From: RGIG5472 sp051867615
Lineage (GTDB): Bacteria; Bacillota; Clostridia; Oscillospirales; Oscillospiraceae
DNA: 14,158 bases
NCBI GenBank assembly: GCA_051867615.1
Contig: JBJDYU010000031.1
Location: 1-14,158, forward strand
Direction: 5' to 3'
Shown: in pieces, positions 7,246 to 13,635 of the stretch
Layout: each line of letters begins with the position of its first letter
Position numbering within the stretch: the stretch's first letter is position 1
Notes under the pieces: generated by a model
Database searches by the model: none
Seen by the model: the letters and a program-made list of their open reading frames with translations, nothing else
What the model was told of the DNA's origin: nothing
Position numbers and translations under genes: made by a program

Positions 7246-7273
7246 ATGATACATATCGCCCCCGGGGGAACAA
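7246..7273 (-). promoter_or_regulatory. Possible promoter of the small membrane protein/SPFH pair
   Basis: On the minus strand TTGTTC (7268-7273) is separated by 16 bases from TATCAT (7246-7251), about 59 bases before the start at 7187. A GC-rich palindrome (five C then five G, 7259-7268) lies across the spacer and could be an operator. The gap to the upstream ECF S gene is 103 bases and no terminator is evident. Confidence 0.35.
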
Positions 7274-7290
7274 TATGCCACGAAATCTAT

Positions 7291-7824
7291 TTACGCCTCG
7301 TCGATCAGGCCCATCCGGTCCGCCGCCATCGCCAGCGCCGGCACCGCGATGAGCTGCAGCAGCAGTCCCGGCCAGCAGGCGACGCACTCCTGCCGGACAA
7401 GGGCGGAGAGGCTGTAGGGCTGCTTTTGCAGCTCCAGCATGATGTAGGAGGCGGCCACATAGCCCACGCGGCCCGCCGCCATGGCGGCGATGAGACTGGC
7501 GTAGAGGCTTGCCGCGCTGCGGGCAAAGCTGCGGAAGATGGGGCTGGCCGCCGCGCCGAACAGCGCGTACTCCACCGCCATGGCCACCGCGTCCGGGTAG
7601 ATGGCGGGCTCGCCGGTAATGATGAAGGAGAGAAACGGTGCCAGCAGGCCCACCACGGCCCCGTAGGGCGCGCCGCAGATGAGGCCGCAGAGCAGCACCG
7701 GGAGCTGGGCCAGCAGCAGCCTGTCCCCGAAGGGCAGCACGCCGCCCGCGAAGGGCAGCACCACGCTGGCCGCCAGTAGCAGGAGCGCGACCTTCAGATT
7801 TTTCAGCTCCAGTTCCCTTTGCAC
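7291..7824 (-). CDS. ECF transporter S component (substrate-binding membrane protein)
   Basis: A 177-residue, almost entirely hydrophobic protein with about five or six membrane segments. The block LPVLLCGLICGAPYGAVVGLLAPFLSF followed by a short loop and AVAMAVEYALFGA is characteristic of S components of energy-coupling factor transporters in the PF12822 group, which bind a vitamin or related small molecule and use a shared EcfA-EcfT energy module. No EcfA or EcfT gene is present nearby, so it would rely on a module elsewhere (group II ECF). The substrate cannot be named from the sequence. The start is GTG at 7824, with AGGAGG 7 bases upstream. The first 22 bases overlap the end of the radical SAM gene, indicating coupled translation. 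Confidence 0.75.
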   Translation of the reverse strand: MQRELELKNLKVALLLLAASVVLPFAGGVLPFGDRLLLAQLPVLLCGLICGAPYGAVVGLLAPFLSFIITGEPAIYPDAVAMAVEYALFGAAASPIFRSFARSAASLYASLIAAMAAGRVGYVAASYIMLELQKQPYSLSALVRQECVACWPGLLLQLIAVPALAMAADRMGLIDEA

Positions 7825-8804
7825 GTCTCGTCCTCCTGTTCCTCTCCCGTTTCCCGGGGCGTATAGTGTTCGCCCTGCTCCACGTTCTCCTCCGCGAAGC
7901 GGCGGGCGATATGGTTCAGTACCCGCTTTTTATCCGCGCTCCAAAGGGGCGCCAGCAGCGTCCGCTTGTCTCCGTCCCCGGTGAGGCGGTGGATCACCAT
8001 ACCGGGCGGCATACGCCGCACGCACTCCGCGAGAAGCGTGATATATTCCTCTTCCTCCAAAGGCCGCACCCGGCCCCGGCGGTATTCCTCCGCGAGGTCC
8101 GTCCCCTCCTGCACATAGAGCAGGTGGAACTTCACCCCGTCCGCGCCGCTGTGGGCGATATAATCGGCGGTCTGAAATATGTCCTCCGCCGACTCTCCGG
8201 GCAGGCCCAGGATCATGTGTAAAATCACCGTGACGCCGATGGCTTTCAGCCGCGCGATGGCATCGTCAAAGCAGTCGAGCGTACAGCCCCGGCGGATATA
8301 GGCCGCCGTCCTCTCGTGGACGGTCTGCAGTCCCAGCTCCACCCAGACGGGCTTTTTCCGGCAGAGCTCCTCCAGCAGCGCCAGCACCTCGTCCCCGAGG
8401 CAGTCCGGCCGGGTGGCGACGGCGAGGGCCGCTATCTCCTCCGGTTCCATGGCGGCGGTGAACAGCTCCCGCAGGCGGGGGACCGGGGCGTAGGTGTTGG
8501 TGAAGCTCTGAAAATAGGCGATGTAGCGGGCGTCTTTGGCCTTGGCGGCCACGCGGCGCTTCGCCCGCTCCAGCTGCTCCGCCACCGTGCCGCCCCGCTC
8601 CGCGAACTCGCCCGCGCCGGAGCAGAAGATACAGCCCCGCGTTCCCACCGCGCCGTCCCGGTTGGGACAGGTCATACCGCCGTCCAGGGCCAGCTTATAC
8701 ACCTTGCAGCCGAAGGTCTCCTGTAAATAGGAATTCAAGGAACGGTAGCCCACGGCCCCCTCCTTTTGCGCAGCGCGCAGATAATCGCAAATGTATTCTA
8801 CCAT
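7803..8804 (-). CDS. Radical SAM protein, YhcC family (TIGR01212)
   Basis: A 333-residue radical SAM enzyme. The cluster motif appears as TCPNRDG...GCIFC, with Cys46, Cys58 and Cys61 (CX11CX2C), the extended spacing used by the YhcC/Elp3-like branch. Further family marks are FQSFTNTYAP near residue 100, WVELGLQTVHERT in the middle, ILGLPGES, and the closing LTGDGDKRTLLAPLWS...K..VLN segment. Members are conserved and widespread, but the reaction and substrate are not established; a role in RNA or protein modification is speculation. The ATG at 8804 is preceded by an AAGGGG ribosome binding site. It is the first gene of a four-gene minus-strand run and overlaps the ECF S gene by 22 bases. Confidence 0.9.
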   Translation of the reverse strand: MVEYICDYLRAAQKEGAVGYRSLNSYLQETFGCKVYKLALDGGMTCPNRDGAVGTRGCIFCSGAGEFAERGGTVAEQLERAKRRVAAKAKDARYIAYFQSFTNTYAPVPRLRELFTAAMEPEEIAALAVATRPDCLGDEVLALLEELCRKKPVWVELGLQTVHERTAAYIRRGCTLDCFDDAIARLKAIGVTVILHMILGLPGESAEDIFQTADYIAHSGADGVKFHLLYVQEGTDLAEEYRRGRVRPLEEEEYITLLAECVRRMPPGMVIHRLTGDGDKRTLLAPLWSADKKRVLNHIARRFAEENVEQGEHYTPRETGEEQEDETCKGNWS

Positions 8805-8883
8805 ATTCCCCTTTTCCCGACAAGAGACAAGTTATAGGCTGTCGAAAAGCCTTCCAGCCCAAAGTTTCGGAGGGAAAGATAGT

Positions 8884-8914
8884 GTGAAAGGAAACCGTCA
8901 GGGTTGCCTTTCAC
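8884..8914. repeat. Intergenic hairpin A
   Basis: An 8-bp stem (8884-8891 with 8907-8914), extended after one mismatch by four further pairs (8893-8896 with 8902-8905) around a GTCAG loop. It is followed on the plus strand by a short T-rich stretch. It is the first of three consecutive hairpins in the gap between the radical SAM and PLP-lyase genes. Confidence 0.6.
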
Positions 8915-8926
8915 GTTTTATTAGAC

Positions 8927-8962
8927 GACTTTTTGAAACTTTTCAATAAGTTTCAAAAAGTC
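8927..8962. repeat. Intergenic hairpin B
   Basis: A perfect 15-bp inverted repeat (8927-8941 with 8948-8962) with a 6-base loop. The stem is T-rich and contains a CTTTTTGA core that is shared with hairpin C, suggesting the same repeat family. Confidence 0.7.
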
Positions 8963-8965
8963 CGG

Positions 8966-9013
8966 CAGCTTGTCAAAAAGCCCTTCGGGCTTTTTGACAA
9001 GCTGAAGTTTTTT
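8966..9013 (+). terminator. Intergenic hairpin C, terminator-like
   Basis: A perfect 18-bp inverted repeat (8966-8983 with 8987-9004) with a TTC loop, followed by AAG and six T (9008-9013), which fits a rho-independent terminator on the plus strand. No plus-strand gene lies upstream of it since the opposite-strand radical SAM gene. It therefore ends either an untranslated RNA or antisense transcription, or it is a mobile repeat. Confidence 0.6.
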
Positions 9014-9014
9014 C

Positions 9015-9043
9015 TTGCAATCGCCCGGCGCATTCTATACAAT
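9015..9043 (+). promoter_or_regulatory. Sigma-A-like promoter of the PLP-lyase gene
   Basis: TTGCAA (9015-9020) and TACAAT (9038-9043) are separated by 17 bases. The expected transcript start near 9050 leaves a short leader of about 40 bases before the ATG at 9092. It begins directly after the terminator-like hairpin C, which insulates it from upstream transcription. Confidence 0.6.
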
Positions 9044-9091
9044 AGAGCCACTGTGAAATCACCGCCGCGGCGGAGAAAAAGGAGCTTTTCC

Positions 9092-10375
9092 ATGGAGATA
9101 GAGGAGATGTACCGCGCCCTGGGAGTCAGCGGCGAGGTCTATGCATACGGCGAGCGGGTGCTTTCGGATCTGAAGGAGCGCTTCGCCCGGGTGGACGAAA
9201 CGGCGGAAATCAATCAGTGCAAGGTGCTGCACGCCATGCAGAAAAACCGGGTCAACGCCACCCATTTCGCCGCCACCACCGGCTACGGCTACAACGACGA
9301 GGGCCGCGACACGCTGGAGCGGGTCTACGCCGACTGCTTCCACACCGAGGCGGCTCTGGTGCGGCCCCAGATCACCTGCGGCACCCACGCCCTGGCCGTG
9401 GCGCTCGGCGCGAACCTCCGGCCCGGAGACGAGCTGCTGGCCGCCACGGGCCGGCCCTACGACACGCTGGAGGAGGTCATCGGCATCCGCCCCTCCCCCT
9501 GCTCCCTTGCGGAGTACGGCGTGACGTACCGCGAGGTGGCCCTGCGGGCCGACGGCGGCTTTGACTACGACGGCATCCGCGCCGCCATAAATGAAAAGAC
9601 CCGCCTTATCCACATCCAGCGCAGCAAGGGCTATCAGACCCGGCCCACGCTCTCGGTAAAGGCCATCGGCGAGCTGATCGCCTTTGTCAAGGGCATCAAG
9701 CCGGACGTTGTGTGCATGGTGGACAACTGCTACGGCGAGTTCGTGGAGACGGAGGAGCCCTCCGACGTAGGCGCGGACATGATCGTGGGCTCCCTGATCA
9801 AAAATCCCGGCGGCGGTCTCGCCCCCATCGGCGGCTATATCTGCGGCACCAAGGCCTGTGTTGACCGCTGCGCCTACCGTCTCAGCGCTCCCGGCCTCGG
9901 GCAGGAGGTGGGCGCGAACTTAGGGCTGATGACCGCGCTGTTCCAGGGCTTTTTCCTGGCCCCCACCGTCACCGCCTCCGCCCTGAAAGGGGCCATCTTC
10001 GCGGCAAACCTCTATGAGCGGCTGGGCTTCGCGGTGGTGCCGGACAGCCGGGAGGAGCGCCACGACATCATTCAGGCCGTGACTCTCGGCAGCCGGGCGG
10101 CTATGGAGGCGTTCTGCAAGGGCATCCAGTCCGCCGCCCCGGTGGACAGCTATGTGACCCCCGAGCCCTGGCCCATGCCCGGCTATGACAGCGACGTCAT
10201 CATGGCCGCAGGCGCGTTCATCCAGGGCTCCAGCATCGAGCTTTCCGCCGACGGTCCCTGCCGGGAGCCTTACGCGGTGTATTTTCAGGGGGGCCTCACC
10301 TGGCCCCACGCGAAGCTGGGCATCCTGCTGAGTTTGCAGAAGCTGGTGGACGCGGGACTGGTAGCGCTGCAATAA
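9092..10375 (+). CDS. PLP-dependent methionine gamma-lyase family protein (PF06838)
   Basis: A 427-residue fold-type I PLP enzyme of the family annotated as methionine gamma-lyase family or aluminium resistance protein. The PLP lysine is Lys237 in GSLIKNPGGG. Asp211 in MVDNCYGEF is the expected residue contacting the pyridine nitrogen. A conserved TTGYGYNDEGRDTLE segment at 62-76 and TCGTHALAVAL at 95-105 also fit the family. Likely substrates are sulfur amino acids, but activity is not well established for this group. The ATG at 9092 is chosen because AAAGGAG sits 7 bases upstream and a promoter lies at 9015-9043. An open frame running back to 8933 crosses two hairpins and the promoter, so it is rejected. 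The gene has its own terminator and appears monocistronic. Confidence 0.88.
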   Translation: MEIEEMYRALGVSGEVYAYGERVLSDLKERFARVDETAEINQCKVLHAMQKNRVNATHFAATTGYGYNDEGRDTLERVYADCFHTEAALVRPQITCGTHALAVALGANLRPGDELLAATGRPYDTLEEVIGIRPSPCSLAEYGVTYREVALRADGGFDYDGIRAAINEKTRLIHIQRSKGYQTRPTLSVKAIGELIAFVKGIKPDVVCMVDNCYGEFVETEEPSDVGADMIVGSLIKNPGGGLAPIGGYICGTKACVDRCAYRLSAPGLGQEVGANLGLMTALFQGFFLAPTVTASALKGAIFAANLYERLGFAVVPDSREERHDIIQAVTLGSRAAMEAFCKGIQSAAPVDSYVTPEPWPMPGYDSDVIMAAGAFIQGSSIELSADGPCREPYAVYFQGGLTWPHAKLGILLSLQKLVDAGLVALQ

Positions 10376-10381
10376 ACATTT

Positions 10382-10415
10382 CTCCTGCCGCGTCTGCGGC
10401 AGGAGTTTCTTTTTT
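10382..10415 (+). terminator. Rho-independent terminator after the PLP-lyase gene
   Basis: A perfect 10-bp GC-rich stem (10382-10391 with 10396-10405) with a GTCT loop, followed by a T-rich tract. It begins 6 bases after the stop codon. Confidence 0.9.
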
Positions 10416-10442
10416 CCGCTGGGAAAATGATGCAAAAGCTAC

Positions 10443-10471
10443 TGTTCAAAGGCGGCTTTTCATGCTATAAT
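10443..10471 (+). promoter_or_regulatory. Extended -10 promoter of the NAD-kinase-like/FTR/thioredoxin operon
   Basis: TGCTATAAT at 10463-10471 is a consensus extended -10. The -35 at 17 bases (10443-10448, TGTTCA) is weak. It is the only promoter I see before the three genes that end at the terminator 12200-12234. The leader is about 45 bases. Confidence 0.65.
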
Positions 10472-10522
10472 CAGAAAAAAGCAGGCGGCGCGCCGCATGG
10501 GAGCGCCGCAGGAGGAGACCCC

Positions 10523-11641
10523 ATGAAAAAGATCGGACTCATCATCAACCCCGTGGCGGGCGTGGGCGGCCCGGCGGCGCTGAAGGGCAGCGACGGGCCG
10601 GAGGTGCAGCGTCTGGCGAAGGAGCTGGGCATCCGCTCCGCCACCCAGGAGCGCACGAAGGTGGTGCTGAAAAGCCTGGCGCTGGTAAAAGAGCAGGTAC
10701 AGCTCTATGCCGCGCCGGCGGAAATGGGCGAGACGGCTGCAAGGGAAATGGGCTTTACACCCACTGTGGTGGGCGCTATTGAGAGCGGCGCCACCACGGC
10801 GGAGGACACCGTCCGCATCGCCAAAGAGATGCTGGCGTTGGGGCTGGATCTTCTCCTTTTCGCCGGCGGCGACGGCACCGCCCGGAATGTAGCCGAGGCC
10901 GTGGGGACCGATCTCACGGTGCTGGGCATTCCCGGCGGCGTGAAGATCCACTCGGCGGTATACGCGAAAAACCCTCTCGCCGCGGCGGAGCTGGCGCTGC
11001 GCTTCGTGGAGGAGCAGGAGCTGGAGACCACGGCGGCGGAGGTCATGGACATCGACGAGGAGAAGTTCCGCGCCGGCAGCGTGGCCGCCCGGCTCTACGG
11101 CTACATGAACGTGCTGAAGGCCCGGGCCTTCATGCAGTGCTGCAAATCCGGGGGCAAATCCTCCGCCGAGGCGCTGGATGATATCGCCACGGACGTGGTA
11201 GAATACATGGAGGATCACCCGGAGCGGCTCTATGTCATCGGTTCCGGCACCACCACCCGGGCGGTGATGGAGATGCTGCGGCTGCCCGACACGCTGCTGG
11301 GCGTGGACGTGGTGGAGAACGGACAGGTCGTGGCCTCCGATGTGAACGAACAGCAGCTGTACGAGCTGGTGAAAGGCCGGGAGGCCACCATCGTCCTCAC
11401 CGTCATCGGCGGGCAGGGCCACATCCTCGGCCGCGGCAACCAGCAGCTCAGTCCCCGGGTACTGCGGGAGGTGGGCCTTGCAAACCTGATGATCATCGCG
11501 GACCCGGAAAAGCTGGCCTGCCTGCCCGGAAAGGCGCTGGTGGTGGACTCCGGCGACAGCGAGCTGGACCGGGCCCTCTGCGGCTGGCGGGCCGTGGTGA
11601 CAGGCCTGGGCCAGACCACCATGATGAAGATCACCGTTTGA
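10523..11641 (+). CDS. ATP-NAD kinase-like protein (COG3199 type)
   Basis: A 372-residue protein of the ATP-NAD/AcoX kinase family. It begins IGLIINPVAGVGG, a family start motif, and carries the NAD-kinase signature GGDGTARN at 115-122, followed by a PGGVKIHSAVYA loop near 136-148. In NAD kinases the GGDGT motif holds the phosphate donor and NAD is converted to NADP; in this branch the true substrate is less certain. It is longer than a classical NAD kinase, with an extra C-terminal region (VIGGQGHILGRGNQQLSP). The ATG at 10523 has AGGAGG 7 bases upstream; an in-frame start at 10427 lies upstream of the -10 element and is rejected. Nineteen bases separate it from the downstream FTR-like gene. 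Together with thioredoxin this forms a redox-flavoured operon. Confidence 0.85.
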   Translation: MKKIGLIINPVAGVGGPAALKGSDGPEVQRLAKELGIRSATQERTKVVLKSLALVKEQVQLYAAPAEMGETAAREMGFTPTVVGAIESGATTAEDTVRIAKEMLALGLDLLLFAGGDGTARNVAEAVGTDLTVLGIPGGVKIHSAVYAKNPLAAAELALRFVEEQELETTAAEVMDIDEEKFRAGSVAARLYGYMNVLKARAFMQCCKSGGKSSAEALDDIATDVVEYMEDHPERLYVIGSGTTTRAVMEMLRLPDTLLGVDVVENGQVVASDVNEQQLYELVKGREATIVLTVIGGQGHILGRGNQQLSPRVLREVGLANLMIIADPEKLACLPGKALVVDSGDSELDRALCGWRAVVTGLGQTTMMKITV

Positions 11642-11660
11642 GAGAAAGGAGAGCGGCGTT

Positions 11661-11858
11661 ATGGAGATCATTTTCAACGAAAACACGGAGATCGTCTCCC
11701 GCATCCGGGAGGGTCTGAAGCGCACGGGCGGCTACTGCCCCTGCCGTTTGGCCAGGACGGAGGAAAACGTCTGTATGTGCGAGGAATTCCGCCGGCAGAT
11801 CGCGGACCCCGATTTCGAGGGCTACTGCCACTGCCGCCTGTATTATAAGAAAAAGTAA
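11661..11858 (+). CDS. Mini ferredoxin:thioredoxin reductase catalytic-subunit-like protein
   Basis: A 65-residue protein with six cysteines in three CXC pairs: CPC at 26-28, CMC at 38-40 and CHC at 56-58. Three CXC motifs ending in CHC are the mark of the ferredoxin:thioredoxin reductase (FTR) catalytic chain. There, four cysteines hold a [4Fe-4S] cluster and the other two form the redox-active disulfide that reduces thioredoxin with electrons from ferredoxin. The classic plant and cyanobacterial form is CPC-X16-CPC-X8-CHC; here the spacing is CPC-X9-CMC-X15-CHC, so the assignment is to an FTR-like branch. AAAGGAG precedes the ATG. A thioredoxin gene follows 13 bases later, strongly supporting a thioredoxin-reducing role. 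No FTR variable subunit is visible. Confidence 0.8.
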   Translation: MEIIFNENTEIVSRIREGLKRTGGYCPCRLARTEENVCMCEEFRRQIADPDFEGYCHCRLYYKKK

Positions 11859-11871
11859 AAGGAGAACGACC

Positions 11872-12183
11872 ATGGAAATTCTGACGCTGAACAAGGAAAA
11901 TTTCGGCAATCTGGTGCTGGACAACGACGGCACGGTGCTGGTGGACTTCTGGGCCAGCTGGTGCGGCCCCTGCATGATGCTCTCCCCCATCGTGGACGAG
12001 ATCGCGGCGGAAAAGCCGGAGCTGACTGTGGGCAAGGTCAATGTGGATGAGAACCAGGAGCTGGCCATCCGCTACGGCATCGACAGCATCCCGGCGCTGC
12101 TGCTGTTCCGCGGCGGCAAGCTCGCGGGCCGCAGCATCGGCTATCTCCCGAAAGAGCAGCTCATCGCCAAGCTGGGCCTGTAA
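11872..12183 (+). CDS. trxA: Thioredoxin
   Basis: A 103-residue thioredoxin that reduces protein disulfides in the cytoplasm. The active site is WCGPC within VDFWASWCGPCMMLSP at about residues 24-39. The buried aspartate region (NVDENQELAIRYGIDSIP) and the cis-proline loop are present, with IPALLLF where many thioredoxins have IPTLL/F. Length is typical. The ATG is preceded by AAGGAG, 13 bases after the stop of the FTR-like gene. A strong terminator follows, making it the last gene of the operon. The neighbouring FTR-like protein, not a flavin thioredoxin reductase, is the most likely electron donor encoded here. Confidence 0.95.
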   Translation: MEILTLNKENFGNLVLDNDGTVLVDFWASWCGPCMMLSPIVDEIAAEKPELTVGKVNVDENQELAIRYGIDSIPALLLFRGGKLAGRSIGYLPKEQLIAKLGL

Positions 12184-12199
12184 GATAAGACGCGGCGAA

Positions 12200-12234
12200 A
12201 AGCGGCCGGGGCTTGCCCCGGCCGCTTGTTTTTT
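12200..12234 (+). terminator. Strong rho-independent terminator after trxA
   Basis: A perfect 12-bp GC-rich stem (12200-12211 with 12216-12227) with a CTTG loop, followed by a run of six T at 12229-12234. It separates the redox operon from the sigma-factor operon. Confidence 0.95.
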
Positions 12235-12253
12235 ACGGTTTTTCCCTTTTTGC

Positions 12254-12282
12254 GTAACCTGCGCCGCCCCTTTTCCCTCTTT
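12254..12282 (+). promoter_or_regulatory. Possible ECF-type promoter of the sigma-factor operon
   Basis: GTAACC at 12254-12259, after a T-rich stretch, resembles the AAC-containing -35 motif of ECF-sigma promoters, which often drive their own sigma gene. I cannot find a clear -10 partner (such as CGTC) at the right distance, so this is tentative. Confidence 0.25.
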
Positions 12283-12330
12283 CAGGGTGAGGGTACCCCA
12301 AAGATGAACAACACAACGGGAGGTGACCAC

Positions 12331-12885
12331 ATGGAGGAGCAGGACATCGTAGGGCTGTTCTGGCAGAGGGACGAGGAGGCCATCGCCGCCTGCCGCGCAC
12401 AGTATGGCGGCTATCTCACCGCTCTCGCCGGGCGCATCCTGCAAAGTCCCGAGGATGCGGAGGAGTGCGTCAGCGACACCTATCTCAAGGCCTGGCAGCA
12501 CATCCCGCCGGAGCGACCCGTCCATCTCCGGGCCTATCTCGCAAAGCTCTGCCGCTTCCTCGCCTTTGGACGGCTGGACTGGCAGAACGCGGACAAGCGC
12601 AAGGCGGAGCTGGTAGAGCTGACGGAGGAGCTGGCCCAGTGCCTGCCGGACAAGCAGGCCGAGCAGGCGCTGGAGAGCCGGGAGCTGGGCCGCGCTCTGG
12701 ACCGCTTCCTCCGGACGCTGGGCGATGAGCCGCGGCGCATCTTCCTGCGGCGCTACTGGTTCGCCGACTCCATCGTGGAGATCGCGGCGCGCTTCGGCGT
12801 CGGAGAGAGCAAGGTCAAGACCTCCCTTTTCCGCACGCGGCAGAAGCTGCGGACATTTTTGGAAAGCGAGGGATATACCGTATGA
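12331..12885 (+). CDS. RNA polymerase ECF-type sigma factor
   Basis: A 184-residue sigma-70-family factor with only regions 2 and 4, the extracytoplasmic-function layout. Region 2 spans about residues 10-80 and includes SPEDAEECVSDTYLKAWQHIP, the core-binding helix. Region 4 spans about 125-180, with DEPRRIFLRRYWFADSIVEIAARFGVGESKVKTSLFRTRQKL as the promoter -35-binding helix-turn-helix. The ATG at 12331 has GGGAGGTG 5 bases upstream; earlier in-frame ATGs have no ribosome binding site. Its last four bases overlap the start of the next gene (ATGA), a coupling typical for a sigma factor and its regulator. It likely directs transcription of its own operon, but the inducing signal is not known. 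Confidence 0.9.
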   Translation: MEEQDIVGLFWQRDEEAIAACRAQYGGYLTALAGRILQSPEDAEECVSDTYLKAWQHIPPERPVHLRAYLAKLCRFLAFGRLDWQNADKRKAELVELTEELAQCLPDKQAEQALESRELGRALDRFLRTLGDEPRRIFLRRYWFADSIVEIAARFGVGESKVKTSLFRTRQKLRTFLESEGYTV

Positions 12886-13631
12886 ATACAGACGCAAGCG
12901 GCTTTACCCTTCTCATGGCCCTGGGCCAGGTGGAGGAGGGCTTCATCCACGACGCGTCGCTGCCAGCGAAAAAGCGCCGGCACCTCCGCTGGGTTGTGGG
13001 AACCGCCTGCGCGGCGGCGCTGGCTCTGGCGGTGCTGACGCTGCCTACGGGGGAGCCCCAGTCCCAGCCCCCTGCCGATGAAAGCGCGTCCTCCAGCCTG
13101 ACCGTCAACTGGCACAGCGCGGAGACAGACGGCGCCATGGGCGCGCTCCTGTATGACATGGACCTGATCATCGAGGAGTACAGTCAAACAGAGGCGGGCT
13201 GGGATGCGGTCATGGCGGACTTCCGCTCCGCGGCGGGCATCGGCTGCGACGAGCTGCTGGCCAGACTGGAGGGGACGTTCTCTCTTTCCCGATTCTACAC
13301 CCGCTCCACCCGGCAGAGCCAAGAGGGGCCATATCAGGTGCATGACTACTGCTTGCGGCTCACCACAAAGAGCGGCGGCAGCGCGCTTCTCGCCCTCAGC
13401 CGCCTGGGAGAGCCGCTGCGGGACTGCCTCCTTCTGGACGAAGCCCCCCTTGTTTCCCGCATTGGGGAGACGGAGCTGACCATCAGCGGCATGAAAACGG
13501 AGAGCCAGACCTGTTACCTCACCCGCTTTGCAAGCGGCGGCGTCTGGTACGACGTGGAGACGGAGAATGTGACGCTCGCGGAGCTGCAGCTTCTGCTGGA
13601 AGCGCTGCTGCTCCCCGGCGTGGAGGGATGA
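12882..13631 (+). CDS. Single-pass membrane protein, probable anti-sigma factor
   Basis: A 249-residue protein with a short N-terminal region of about 35 residues containing LLMALGQVEEGFIHDAS, one hydrophobic helix at about 36-54 and an extracytoplasmic domain of about 195 residues. I do not recognise a named domain. The topology, its position 3' of and overlapping an ECF sigma gene, and the N-terminal ALGQVEE-type motif common in Clostridia downstream of ECF sigma genes all suggest an anti-sigma factor that holds the sigma factor until a surface signal arrives. There is no zinc-binding HXXXCXXC motif of the classic ZAS anti-sigma domain, so it would be a different class. The extracytoplasmic part includes LTTKSGGSALLALSRLGEPL. 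A membrane sensor without anti-sigma activity is the alternative. Confidence 0.7.
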   Translation: MNTDASGFTLLMALGQVEEGFIHDASLPAKKRRHLRWVVGTACAAALALAVLTLPTGEPQSQPPADESASSSLTVNWHSAETDGAMGALLYDMDLIIEEYSQTEAGWDAVMADFRSAAGIGCDELLARLEGTFSLSRFYTRSTRQSQEGPYQVHDYCLRLTTKSGGSALLALSRLGEPLRDCLLLDEAPLVSRIGETELTISGMKTESQTCYLTRFASGGVWYDVETENVTLAELQLLLEALLLPGVEG

Positions 13632-13635
13632 CGCC

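Noticed and set aside
8831..8836. TATAAC on the minus strand as a -10 for the radical SAM gene
   Set aside because: I found no acceptable -35 at the right distance and no TG extension, so it is too weak to list as a promoter.
3080..9020. CRISPR-like direct repeats, considered because of the repeated CAAAAAG and CTTTTTGA cores around 8927-9004
   Set aside because: The units are inverted repeats forming hairpins, not evenly spaced direct repeats with unique spacers.
8933..9091. N-terminal extension of the PLP-lyase frame
   Set aside because: It would translate two long hairpins and the promoter; a good ribosome binding site precedes the ATG at 9092, which starts at the normal family N-terminus.
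10460..11725. 421-codon minus-strand open frame opposite the NAD-kinase-like gene
   Set aside because: It shadows a gene with a GGDGT motif, a ribosome binding site and a promoter; the antisense translation is low in recognisable structure.
11674..12897. 407-codon minus-strand open frame crossing FTR-like, trxA and the sigma gene
   Set aside because: It spans three real plus-strand genes and a strong terminator, with no motif of its own.
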